Positions 7,103 through 14,491 of a stretch of 30,358 nucleotides of DNA are shown here, piece after piece. The notes under the pieces were generated by a model. It saw only the letters and a program-made list of their open reading frames with translations, was not told where the DNA came from and did no database searches. The first letter of the stretch is position 1; every line of letters begins with the position of its first letter. Position numbers and translations under genes: made by a program. The stretch comes from CAZYMF01 sp964648215 (lineage in GTDB: Bacteria; Desulfobacterota; Binatia; HRBIN30; JACQVA1), in assembly GCA_964648215.1 (NCBI GenBank), contig CAZYMF010000039.1, positions 1 through 30,358 on the forward strand, given 5' to 3'.

Positions 7103-8478
7103 CACTTGCCAATGCAGAACTCGGAGAAGATTCTGTCTAGCACATCCTCGTTCGTAATGGCGCCGCTGATTTCAGCGATGTGGTCGGTCGCGTTCTGCAA
7201 GTCGACGGCAACCAGATCCGGAGCAGTCCCGGCCCGGAGGCCGTCCAGGGCCAGGGCGAGACTCCCGGCAACCTTCGCCAAAGCGTCGCGGTGGCGAGCC
7301 AGAGTGACCGTCGGGCGATCTCGGACGACGTCGCCGATGTCGGCATCATTCCCGACGACGGCGGCGCGCAGGTCGTCGAGGCCGTGGCCGGTGCGTGCCG
7401 ACAGGCGCAGAACCGGGGCGCCGCCGATCTCCGGCGGCAGTACCTCCGGACCGAAGAGGCCGGTCAGATCGCTCTTGTTGAAGGCGATGACGACCGGGCG
7501 CGCCGCCACGGCCTGGAGCACCAGGTCGTCCTCTGCCTCCCAGGGCTGCGAGGTGTCGAACAGGGCGATGACCACGTCGGCGTCGGCGATCGTGGCGCGG
7601 GCGCGCCGAACGCCGATCTCCTCGACCGGATCCGCCGCGTCGCGCAGACCGGCCGTGTCGCGCAGAACGACCGGAACGCCGCCAAAGTCGGCCGTCTCCT
7701 CGACGACGTCGCGCGTGGTTCCCGGGACCGCGGTCACGATCGCTCGTTCCTCCCGCAGCAGGGCGTTGAGCAGGCTCGACTTGCCGACGTTGGGCTTGCC
7801 GGTGATCGTCACGCGCAAGCCGTCGCGCGCCAGCTTCCCCCGGCGATACGAATCCAGCAACGTGACCACCCGCTCGCGTGCACTCTCGATGTCGCCCACG
7901 AGCTGCCCCTGGTCGACGCGGACGTCCTCCTCACTGAAGTCGATCTGCACTTCGAGCCGGGCGCGAACGTCGATCAGCATCTGTCGCACTGGCTCCAACG
8001 TCTGCGACAGCTGCCCGAAGAGCTGCTGCGCCGCCGTCGCCGCGCCAAGCTCGGTGCGCGCGCGGATGAGGTCGATCACCGCCTCCGCCTGGGTCAGATC
8101 GAGCCGCCCGTTGAGGAACGCGCGGCGGGTGAACTCACCCGGCTCGGCCAGCCGAGCCCCGCGGGCCAGCGCTGCTTGCAGCACCCCCTGCAGAGCCACC
8201 GGGCTGCCGTGGCAGTGGAGCTCGATCACGTCCTCCCCCGTGTAGCTGTGCGGGCCGCGCATGACCACGGCCAACGCCTCGTCGAGGGGTCGGCCGGCAC
8301 GGTCGAGAGCGCGCCCATGGTAGAGAACGTGCGATTCCCAGGCAGTGCCAGCGCCCGCATCGCGGGCAAAGATGCTGCCGGCAATCACCGTGGCGAGAGG
8401 ACCGCTGACGCGCACGATGCCGATGCCACCCGCGCCCGGCGGGGTGGCGATGGCCGTGATGGTGTCGGCGGCGTACAT
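7102..8478 (-). CDS. mnmE: tRNA modification GTPase MnmE (TrmE)
   Basis: This is a 458-residue G protein that partners MnmG. The N-terminal tetrahydrofolate-binding domain has DTITAIATPPGAGGIGIVR and GEFTRRAFLNGRLDLTQAEA. The inserted GTPase domain (about 215-375) has G1 GKPNVGKSS, G3 DTAGLR and G4 NKSD. The protein ends with the signature FCIGK, whose Cys is characteristic of MnmE. The start is the ATG at 8476-8478. No Shine-Dalgarno is seen; the 40-base gap to jag contains an 18-bp perfect palindrome (8493-8510). Confidence 0.97.
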   Translation of the reverse strand: MYAADTITAIATPPGAGGIGIVRVSGPLATVIAGSIFARDAGAGTAWESHVLYHGRALDRAGRPLDEALAVVMRGPHSYTGEDVIELHCHGSPVALQGVLQAALARGARLAEPGEFTRRAFLNGRLDLTQAEAVIDLIRARTELGAATAAQQLFGQLSQTLEPVRQMLIDVRARLEVQIDFSEEDVRVDQGQLVGDIESARERVVTLLDSYRRGKLARDGLRVTITGKPNVGKSSLLNALLREERAIVTAVPGTTRDVVEETADFGGVPVVLRDTAGLRDAADPVEEIGVRRARATIADADVVIALFDTSQPWEAEDDLVLQAVAARPVVIAFNKSDLTGLFGPEVLPPEIGGAPVLRLSARTGHGLDDLRAAVVGNDADIGDVVRDRPTVTLARHRDALAKVAGSLALALDGLRAGTAPDLVAVDLQNATDHIAEISGAITNEDVLDRIFSEFCIGK

Positions 8479-8492
8479 GGGAGGTGACCGCG

Positions 8493-8510
8493 GCCGCCGG
8501 CGCCGGCGGC
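8493..8510. repeat. 18-bp perfect GC palindrome in the jag-mnmE gap
   Basis: The sequence gccgccggcgccggcggc is identical to its reverse complement. As RNA it could fold or dimerise just upstream of the mnmE start. It might attenuate read-through or simply be GC-rich spacer; it has no U-tract. Confidence 0.6.
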
Positions 8511-8518
8511 GCCGGGCC

Positions 8519-9322
8519 TCAACCCGTCTTGTTCGGCCGGGCGACGCGCCCGCCGTTGCCGCTCTGACGTCCCCCTCGCGCCCCCTCGGGAATGATGACC
8601 AGCTTGCGGTAGAACCCTTCGCCGGAGCTGCGCGTGGTGAGGCCGGGCTCGTCCTGGAGAGCGAGGTGAACGATGCGCCGGTCGCGCGGGCTGAGCGCTT
8701 CGATCGTCACCGATCTTTGCTTTGTCTTCGCCTGCTGCGCCAGCCGATGCGCCATTGCCTCCAGGGTCTCGCGGCGGCGCACGCGGTAACCCTCGCAGTC
8801 GACGACGATGCGCCCAAAGCTCTCGTCGCGAGACAGAACCCGATGCAGGAAGTACTCGAGGGCGTCGAGCGTCTGCCCGTGCCGGCCGATCAGGATGCCG
8901 CTGCTGTCGCCGTCGATGGCGAGGGAGACGCCCTCTTCGGCCGTGGCGATCCGCACCGAGACGGTGAAGCCCATGTGATCGAGGATGTCCTGCAGCACGG
9001 CTTGGGCGTGCTGGGCCAGCTCGGGGTCCGCGGTCTCGACGGTTGCCCCCGCAATCGGGGCGTGCGCGTTGGTTGCGAGGCGGCCGGCCACGGGCTCGGA
9101 TTCGGACGTCGAGTCGACGGATTCGGACCCGGCGTCGTCGAAGCCGACGGGCTGGCGCACGGTGACGCGCACCTTCGCCTTGCGGCCGCCGATCCCCAGC
9201 ACGCCGCGGGTCGGGCTGACGAGGATATCGACGGCGACCCGGTCGCGCTCGACACCGAGCGTCCGCAACGCGCTGTCGATGGCCTCGTCGATGCTCGTGC
9301 CTTCAGCCTCCGTGGACTTCAT
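8519..9322 (-). CDS. jag: Jag/KhpB RNA-binding protein (Jag-N, KH, R3H domains)
   Basis: The product is 267 residues. The Jag-N domain occupies about 1-55 (TRGVLGIGGRKAKVRV). An acidic, Ser-rich linker follows. A type II KH domain has the GRHG loop followed by QTLDALEYFLHR. The R3H domain has PRDRRIVHLALQD, with the R-x3-H signature in RRIVH. The tail is basic and Gly-rich. It binds RNA and is linked to cell-envelope and division control in Gram-positives; it is nearly always next to yidC, as here (19-base gap). The start is the ATG at 9320-9322, MKSTEAEG. Confidence 0.93.
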   Translation of the reverse strand: MKSTEAEGTSIDEAIDSALRTLGVERDRVAVDILVSPTRGVLGIGGRKAKVRVTVRQPVGFDDAGSESVDSTSESEPVAGRLATNAHAPIAGATVETADPELAQHAQAVLQDILDHMGFTVSVRIATAEEGVSLAIDGDSSGILIGRHGQTLDALEYFLHRVLSRDESFGRIVVDCEGYRVRRRETLEAMAHRLAQQAKTKQRSVTIEALSPRDRRIVHLALQDEPGLTTRSSGEGFYRKLVIIPEGARGGRQSGNGGRVARPNKTG

Positions 9323-9341
9323 GGAACGCTCCTTCGCGGGA

Positions 9342-10976
9342 TCAGCGTTCGGCGCGGTTGATCGTGAACTGCTGCCCGATGGTCAAGATGTTGTTCACCA
9401 GCCAGTAGAGCGAGAGACCGGCCGGGAAGTTGACGAACATGAAGGTGAACATCAGCGGCATGATCATCATCACCCGCTGCTGCGTCGGATCCCCGGTGGC
9501 CGGGGTCATCCACTGCTGCATGAACATGCTCACGCCCATCAGCAAGGTGAGCACCGGGAGGCCGGGCGGCGACACGAACGGGATGGCCAGGGTGCCGAGC
9601 CGGTCGGGGGCGGAGAGGTCGTTGATCCACAGCATGAACGGCGCGTGGCGCAGCTCGATGGCGTGCAGCAGGGCGTTGTACAGCCCGATGAACACGGGGA
9701 TCTGCAGCACCATCGGCAGGCACCCCCCCAGGGGGTTCACCTTGTGCCGGCGGTAGAGCTCCATGATCTCCTTGTTCATCTGCTCCGGCGTGTCCTTGAA
9801 GCGCTCGCGGATCTTGGTCATCTGCGGCTGCAGCTTCTGCATCGCCTTCATCGACTTGAAGCTGCGCTGGGTCAGGGGCAGGAACAGGACCTTGATGACC
9901 ACGGTGAGCAGGATGATGTCGATGCCGTAGTTGCCGGTGAACTCGTGCGACAGGGTGAGTGCGTGCAGCATCGGCAGCGCCACCACCGTGAACCAGCCCA
10001 GGTCGACGGAGCGCGACAACGAGTGCCCGGCGGCGTCCAGCCGCTCGATCTTCTTGGGGCCGAGGTAGACGTCGAGGTGGGCGCCCAGGTGGTCGTCTTG
10101 GCGCGGCACCAGCATCATGGTTTCGACCAGGCGGTCGCGCTCCTTCAGCCACAGCCTCACCTGCTCGCCGTCGGCGGGGACCAGCGCCGCCAGGAAGTAA
10201 CGGCCGTCGTAGCCGGCCCACTGGATGTCCTTCTCCAGCACCTTGCCGTCGGCGAGCTTGTCGAACGGCTCGTTCAGCACCTTCTTGCCCTGGAGCACCG
10301 CGACCTGCTCGAACAGCCGCAGCACACCGCCGTGCTGCTCCTTTTCCACTTGCTTGTCCCAGGTGACGCCGAGCTCGCTGAATTTCGGAGCGCCGCTCAC
10401 CTTGACGTCGACGCCGAGCAGATAGCTGTCGTTGCGAAAGACGAAGGTCTTCTTGATCGTGGCGTTGCCCAGGGTGCCGCTCAGCGTCAGCGTGCCCTCT
10501 CCGCTGCCCTGGCCGAGGTCGATCTCGTCGTGGTCGGGCTGATAGACCACCGCGGCGTCGCTGACGCTCTCGGCGGCACCGCGCAACTGCACCTCCAGCG
10601 TCGACTGGCTACCGCTGCTGTCGATCAGCTCCTGGGGCGGCGAGTGGGGGTCCACCGTGGTGCGGTAGCGCTTGAGCTGGAAGCGCATCAGGCGACCGCC
10701 GGCGGTGTTGATGACGGCGTGATAGAGATCGGTGTCGATGGCGATGTCGCGGCCGCCCGCCGCCGGCGGCTGCGCCGGCGCCCGCTCGCCGCCCGGCAGG
10801 GGCGGCGGCGGCGGTACCGCCGCGGCCGGCGGCGAGGGCGACGTCGCGGCGGTCGGCCCGACCGCGATCTCCTGTTGTTCAACAGGTTGGGGATAGAGTC
10901 GCTTGAGTATCACCTCTTGATACAAGACAAGTATCGCAAGGGAGATGGCGACGGCGATGAGAGCGTTTCGTTCCAT
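9342..10976 (-). CDS. yidC: Membrane protein insertase YidC (Oxa1 family)
   Basis: The product is 544 residues. It has an N-terminal transmembrane helix (about 5-22), a Pro/Ala-rich linker, and a large periplasmic beta domain (about 70-335) typical of Gram-negative YidC. The conserved insertase core follows from about 350, with NYGIDIILLTVVIKVLFLPL, the cytoplasmic KLQPQMTKIRERF loop, NPLGGCLPMVLQIPVFIGLY and FPAGLSLYWLVNN. A Lys occupies the place of the E. coli groove Arg, which is common outside gammaproteobacteria. The large periplasmic domain indicates an outer membrane. It begins 3 bases after yidD. Confidence 0.96.
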   Translation of the reverse strand: MERNALIAVAISLAILVLYQEVILKRLYPQPVEQQEIAVGPTAATSPSPPAAAVPPPPPLPGGERAPAQPPAAGGRDIAIDTDLYHAVINTAGGRLMRFQLKRYRTTVDPHSPPQELIDSSGSQSTLEVQLRGAAESVSDAAVVYQPDHDEIDLGQGSGEGTLTLSGTLGNATIKKTFVFRNDSYLLGVDVKVSGAPKFSELGVTWDKQVEKEQHGGVLRLFEQVAVLQGKKVLNEPFDKLADGKVLEKDIQWAGYDGRYFLAALVPADGEQVRLWLKERDRLVETMMLVPRQDDHLGAHLDVYLGPKKIERLDAAGHSLSRSVDLGWFTVVALPMLHALTLSHEFTGNYGIDIILLTVVIKVLFLPLTQRSFKSMKAMQKLQPQMTKIRERFKDTPEQMNKEIMELYRRHKVNPLGGCLPMVLQIPVFIGLYNALLHAIELRHAPFMLWINDLSAPDRLGTLAIPFVSPPGLPVLTLLMGVSMFMQQWMTPATGDPTQQRVMMIMPLMFTFMFVNFPAGLSLYWLVNNILTIGQQFTINRAER

Positions 10977-10979
10977 GGT

Positions 10980-11243
10980 CTAGGGCACGGGGTCCCAGCC
11001 GCCCGGGTGCCAGGGGTGGCAGCGGGCGAGGCGGCGTGCCGCCAGCCAGAGACCGCGCCAGACGCCGTATCGCGTCACCGACTCGGCGGCGTACTCGGAG
11101 CACGTCGGCGCGAAGCGGCAGTGGCGCCCCAATAGCGGAGAGATAGATATTCGGTATAGCTTGATCAGCCCGACAACGGCCGTAGCCGGCCACGTTCGGC
11201 CCCACGGAGTCGCGTCTCCGGGAAGTGTTCTCGTGCTCGCCAT
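10980..11243 (-). CDS. yidD: Membrane protein insertion efficiency factor YidD
   Basis: The product is 87 residues. It shows the family core KLYRISISPLLGRHCRFAPTCSEYA and ends RCHPWHPGGWDPVP, compare the family's R.NPW.PGGyDPVP. The N-terminal 20 residues are longer than usual. The start ATG at 11241-11243 is 6 bases after the rnpA stop and no nearer in-frame start precedes the core. It aids YidC-dependent insertion at the inner face of the membrane. It is small and easily missed, but context and motif agree. Confidence 0.92.
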   Translation of the reverse strand: MASTRTLPGDATPWGRTWPATAVVGLIKLYRISISPLLGRHCRFAPTCSEYAAESVTRYGVWRGLWLAARRLARCHPWHPGGWDPVP

Positions 11244-11249
11244 GCGCGG

Positions 11250-11600
11250 TCAGCCTCGCAGCGGTGGGGCGAGCTCGGCCGCGATCTCGGCGTAGCTGAG
11301 CGCCGCCGCGCCGGGCCGGGCGATGACGATCACGTCGCGCGGCACCAGGTGCTCCCGGTGACGGCGAAACCACTCGCGCACCCGCCGCTTGACCTGATTA
11401 CGCCTCACCGCCCCTCCGACCTTGCGGCTGACGGTGAGGCCCAGGCGGCAGCCGCCCGCCGGGCGCGGGCGCAGGATGAGGACGAAGTGGCGCGTCGCCC
11501 GGCGGCGCCCGTCGCGTTGCAGCGAGACATACTCTCGACGATTTCGTATTCGCCAGCGCCGCGGCAAGCGCTGGCGCCGCGCCGGCGAAGCCGGGCTCAA
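11250..11600 (-). CDS. rnpA: Ribonuclease P protein component
   Basis: This protein cofactor of RNase P is needed for tRNA 5' maturation. Family motifs: RIRNRREYVSLQRDGRR, then RLGLTVSRKVGGAVRRNQVKRRVREWFR, which holds the signature RNxxKR helix. No ATG start fits. The TTG at 11598-11600 overlaps the rpmH stop codon (TTGA) and gives 116 residues, a normal length. A second TTG at 11565-11567 gives 105 residues. The same frame is open without a stop through the whole of rpmH up to an ATG at 11787-11789 (179 residues), so a Thermus-like longer form cannot be excluded. Confidence 0.9.
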   Translation of the reverse strand: MSPASPARRQRLPRRWRIRNRREYVSLQRDGRRRATRHFVLILRPRPAGGCRLGLTVSRKVGGAVRRNQVKRRVREWFRRHREHLVPRDVIVIARPGAAALSYAEIAAELAPPLRG

Positions 11601-11755
11601 CGCGGCTGCTTCGGTGGGATACTGACGGCCAGGCGCTTGCGGCCCTTGGCGCGCCGGCGCTTGATCACCGCCCGCCCTCCCGGCGTCGCCATGCGGCTGA
11701 GAAACCCGTGTGTCCGCTTCCGTCGTCGGTTGCTTGGCTGATAGGTCCGTTTCAT
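11597..11755 (-). CDS. rpmH: 50S ribosomal protein L34
   Basis: The product is 52 residues and opens MKRTYQPSNRRRKRTHGFLS, the textbook L34 start; RMATPGGRAVIKRRRAKGRK follows. It carries an extra IPPKQPR at the C-terminus beyond the usual 44-47 residues. The ATG is at 11753-11755, with GGGGGA 4 bases upstream. The gene overlaps the proposed rnpA start. It is the first gene of the rpmH-rnpA-yidD-yidC unit, whose promoter is at 11834-11863. Confidence 0.97.
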   Translation of the reverse strand: MKRTYQPSNRRRKRTHGFLSRMATPGGRAVIKRRRAKGRKRLAVSIPPKQPR

Positions 11756-11833
11756 GGATTCCCCCGCGGCCCGAGGCCTTGATCGTCATCGTCCGCGACC
11801 GTTGATGTATTTCCCGTGCGAGCGGAAAGCGTC

Positions 11834-11863
11834 ATTAACACCACACCCCGGCTCGCAAGTCAA
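11834..11863 (-). promoter_or_regulatory. Promoter of the rpmH-rnpA-yidD-yidC unit
   Basis: On the minus strand TTGACT (11858-11863, 5 of 6) is followed after 18 bases by GTTAAT (11834-11839, 4 of 6). The expected start near 11827 gives a leader of about 70 bases before rpmH. The surrounding stretch is visibly more AT-rich than its neighbours. Confidence 0.62.
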
Positions 11864-11926
11864 TTTGCCGGCGACGGGCGCCAGGCTTGGGAGCTTCCGG
11901 CGGGGCGCCGCCGGGTAGCCGGGGCC

Positions 11927-12166
11927 TCAGGCGGCGGGAGCCTCGGCGGCGGCTTCGGCCTTCTTCTTGGAGAACGTCGCCGCGAAGTGCTCCTCGCACA
12001 GGCCGCGCCGGCTCATCGCCTTGCGGCAACCCTCGTGGTTGCAGCTCTTGTAGCGAGGTTTGGGCAGCTTGCCCTTGCGCCACTCGCGGTAGTGGCGGTC
12101 GCAGTAGCCTTTGGCGCGCACGTCCTTGTCACAGCTCGCTGCTTTGCAGGTACCCTTGTTTCCCAT
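11927..12166 (-). CDS. Small protein with two identical C-x4-C-x9-C-x2-H zinc motifs
   Basis: The product is 79 residues. Two segments carry the same spacing: C7, C12, C22, H25 and C42, C47, C57, H60. The first contains GYCDRHYREWR and the second GLCEEHF. This strongly suggests two tandem small zinc-binding modules. A basic linker (KGKLPKPRYK) joins them, and the C-tail is Lys/Ala-rich. From memory, small proteins like this occur in deltaproteobacteria without known function; nucleic-acid binding is only an inference. The start ATG at 12164-12166 has AGGAAAG upstream. It follows gpsA by 15 bases and is probably co-transcribed. Confidence 0.82.
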   Translation of the reverse strand: MGNKGTCKAASCDKDVRAKGYCDRHYREWRKGKLPKPRYKSCNHEGCRKAMSRRGLCEEHFAATFSKKKAEAAAEAPAA

Positions 12167-12181
12167 GTCGTGCTTTCCTTC

Positions 12182-13186
12182 TCAGCTCCAGAATTCCGGC
12201 CGCGCCTGGCGGCTCATCAAGTCGCCCACCACTTGGTGGGCGGGTTTGTCCTCGTGCAGCAGCAAGCGCACCTGCTCGGCGATCGGCATCTCCACGCCGG
12301 CCTGCCGCGCCAGCTCGCAAATCGTCTGACTGTTCTTGACTCCCTCGGCCACCATCTTCATGTCGGCGAGGATGGCGGCCAGCTTCTCTCCGCGTCCCAG
12401 CCGCAAACCCACCGTGCGATTGCGGCTGAGGTCCCCGGTGCAGGTCAACACCAGGTCGCCCACCCCCGACAGCCCCGAGACGGTGCGCGGGTCGCCTCCG
12501 AGCTTGTGCACCAGACGCCCGATTTCCGCAACCCCCCGCGTGATCAGCGCTGCCCGCGTGCTGTTGCCGAACCCAAGGCCGTCGCTGACGCCGGCGGCGA
12601 TGGCGATCACGTTCTTCACCGTGCCGCCGATCTCGACGCCGACCAGGTCGGTGCTGGCGTAGACGCGGAAGGTCGGCGCCAGAAAGACTCGCTGCAGGCG
12701 CTCGGCGATCTTCATATCCGCCGCCGCCACGGTGACGGCCGTGGGCATTCCCGCCGCCACCTCGCGGGCGAAGCTGGGCCCTGACAGGGAGGCCACCTGC
12801 CCCGCCCTCTGCCGACCGACGATATCGACGAGCACCTGCGACATGCGCTTGAACGATCTCTCCTCGATTCCTTTCGAGGCACTCACCACCAGAGTGTCCG
12901 CGCCGAGGAAGGGCGCCGCCTGACTCATCACCTCCCGCGTCACGTGCGACGGGCAGACCGCGACCACCACCTCGCAGCCATCCACCGCTTCGCCGATCGC
13001 GGTGGTGGTCCGGACCCCGGCGGGAAGCGGGAAGCCGGCCAGGTAAACCCGGTTCTCCCGGTGTGTCGCGGTAGCACGCTCCACCTCCGGGTTGTGGAAC
13101 CACAGGGTGGTGTCGTGGTCGATTTCCGCCAGCAGCTTCGCCAGAGCCGTCCCCCAGCTGCCGCCTCCGACGACACCGATGCGCAT
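12182..13186 (-). CDS. gpsA: NAD(P)H-dependent glycerol-3-phosphate dehydrogenase
   Basis: The product is 334 residues. It reduces dihydroxyacetone phosphate to sn-glycerol-3-phosphate, the backbone of membrane phospholipids. It shows MRIGVVGGGSWGTALA (dinucleotide fold, GGGSWG at 7-12), ASKGIE, LSGPSFAREVAAGMPTAV, the catalytic-lysine segment GTVKNVIAIAAG and GLSGVGDLVLTCTG. The start is the ATG at 13184-13186, which places the Rossmann motif at the very N-terminus. The open frame continues upstream, but that extension shows nothing of the family. The preceding 98 bases to the ATP-grasp gene hold nothing I can identify. Confidence 0.97.
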   Translation of the reverse strand: MRIGVVGGGSWGTALAKLLAEIDHDTTLWFHNPEVERATATHRENRVYLAGFPLPAGVRTTTAIGEAVDGCEVVVAVCPSHVTREVMSQAAPFLGADTLVVSASKGIEERSFKRMSQVLVDIVGRQRAGQVASLSGPSFAREVAAGMPTAVTVAAADMKIAERLQRVFLAPTFRVYASTDLVGVEIGGTVKNVIAIAAGVSDGLGFGNSTRAALITRGVAEIGRLVHKLGGDPRTVSGLSGVGDLVLTCTGDLSRNRTVGLRLGRGEKLAAILADMKMVAEGVKNSQTICELARQAGVEMPIAEQVRLLLHEDKPAHQVVGDLMSRQARPEFWS

Positions 13187-13284
13187 GGGGAGGCGGCTTA
13201 CGGCATTTGTGCCAAGCACGCAAGACGGCACCGCTCGCGGCACGAACGTGACCTGCGGTGGCCGGTGCCGCAGGGGGCGCGCGC

Positions 13285-14484
13285 TCACATCTCGGTCAGC
13301 TGCCCCCGCGCCGCTCGCAGCAGGTCGCGCCAGAAGCCGGGGCGCCGGGCCATTCTCATCAGCACGCCGTCGCGGCGACGAACGTTCCGCCACGAGACCA
13401 CCGCCGCTCTGACAATGGCGCGCCTGTCGGCACCCTGCGTCACCCGAACCGCTCGCAGCAGCGCCCGCGGCGAGCACCAGAACGCACGGCCCGGCTGCTG
13501 CGTCGGCACGGCCCCGTCCGGGCGGCCGATTGCCTCCCGGTAGAGAAGGTAGGGCAGGTTGATGCCGCAGCGCTCGGCCAGCTCGATCCACAGCCACGGG
13601 CGCGGGTTCACGTCGAGAAGCTTCAGCTCACCGTCAGCCGGGTCACGCTTGAACTCGATGTCCGCCAGGCCGACGAACCCGGTGTGCTCGATCAGCCGCC
13701 AGGCCGGCGGGCCGACCTCCGGCAAGACGACCCCCTCGACCACCGCGCCGTCGCCGAAATCGGGCGGCGACTGTGCCAGCTTGCGTGCCGTGAACAGGGC
13801 GCGTCTGCCGTCGCTGCCGGCAAACACACCGGCGGTCAGCAGGTCGGTGACGGGGCCGGCGAGAGGCCGCTGCAGGAGGACCTCGAACCCGAGCTCTCTG
13901 GCGCGGGCGGCAATCGACCCGGCTTCGGCGGCATTGCGGACCAGCACCGCCTTGCCGCCGAACTCCAGGCGAAACGAGCGCACGCGGTAATCGCCACAGT
14001 GAATGACCCGCTGCGCCGGCTTCAACACCAGGGGATATGAAAGATCGGCGGGCAGGCGCCCCTCGTCGATCAACCACGTCTGCGGGGTCGGCACGCCCGC
14101 CGCGGCGCAGAGCTGGTACAGGCGGGGCTTGTAGAGCAGATCGCCGAGCTGCGGGGACGAAGCCAGGGCCAGGTCGAACTCGGCCGCCAGCTCCGCGCGT
14201 GCTCGATCGGCCAGCAAGGTCGAGGTCTCGTCGGCCGTGAACAGTACCGGCCGCGTGGCAAAGGAGCGGCCGATGGCGCGCAACGCATCGACGAAGGCGC
14301 GACCCGCGGTCGGCGGCGGGCAGGCAACCACCCGCGCCTGGCGCGAGTAGCGCGCCGGCCCGAGCTCGTTCCACGCGCACACCGTGCAGGCCACGCCCCG
14401 TGGCGCCAGGCTGCGGACCAACCCCAGCGCCGTGGCGCAGTCGGGAACGATGACCGCAGGCGGCAGGCGCTCCGGGCGGCTCAC
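13285..14484 (-). CDS. ATP-grasp carboxylate-amine ligase-like protein
   Basis: The product is 399 residues. The N-terminal region (about 1-115, AVIVPDCATALGLVRSLA) looks like a pre-ATP-grasp Rossmann fold. The ATP-grasp domain follows with the KPRLYQLCAAAGVPTPQTW entry helix, the ATP-binding YPLVLKPAQR, and the metal-binding DIEFKRD and LLDVNPRPW segments. Such enzymes activate a carboxylate as acyl phosphate and join it to an amine. The substrate cannot be read. It is translationally coupled to the decarboxylase: the AGGAG before its GTG (14482-14484) overlaps the decarboxylase stop codon. This pairing suggests the decarboxylase makes the amine that the ligase uses. The C-tail is basic. Confidence 0.82.
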   Translation of the reverse strand: MSRPERLPPAVIVPDCATALGLVRSLAPRGVACTVCAWNELGPARYSRQARVVACPPPTAGRAFVDALRAIGRSFATRPVLFTADETSTLLADRARAELAAEFDLALASSPQLGDLLYKPRLYQLCAAAGVPTPQTWLIDEGRLPADLSYPLVLKPAQRVIHCGDYRVRSFRLEFGGKAVLVRNAAEAGSIAARARELGFEVLLQRPLAGPVTDLLTAGVFAGSDGRRALFTARKLAQSPPDFGDGAVVEGVVLPEVGPPAWRLIEHTGFVGLADIEFKRDPADGELKLLDVNPRPWLWIELAERCGINLPYLLYREAIGRPDGAVPTQQPGRAFWCSPRALLRAVRVTQGADRRAIVRAAVVSWRNVRRRDGVLMRMARRPGFWRDLLRAARGQLTEM

Positions 14485-14491
14485 GGATCTC

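Noticed and set aside
5042..8245. Very long open frame on the plus strand opposite mnmG and mnmE
   Set aside because: It runs antisense to two unmistakable genes, its translation is Arg/Gly/Ala-rich without family motifs, and such antisense frames are normal in high-GC DNA.
8985..11135. Long plus-strand frame opposite jag and yidC
   Set aside because: It is the antisense shadow of yidC, with low-complexity His/Gln/Arg content and no start signal.
13205..13225. TTGGCAC-like sequence on the minus strand upstream of gpsA, resembling a sigma-54 -24 element
   Set aside because: The GC of the -12 element is absent at the required spacing.
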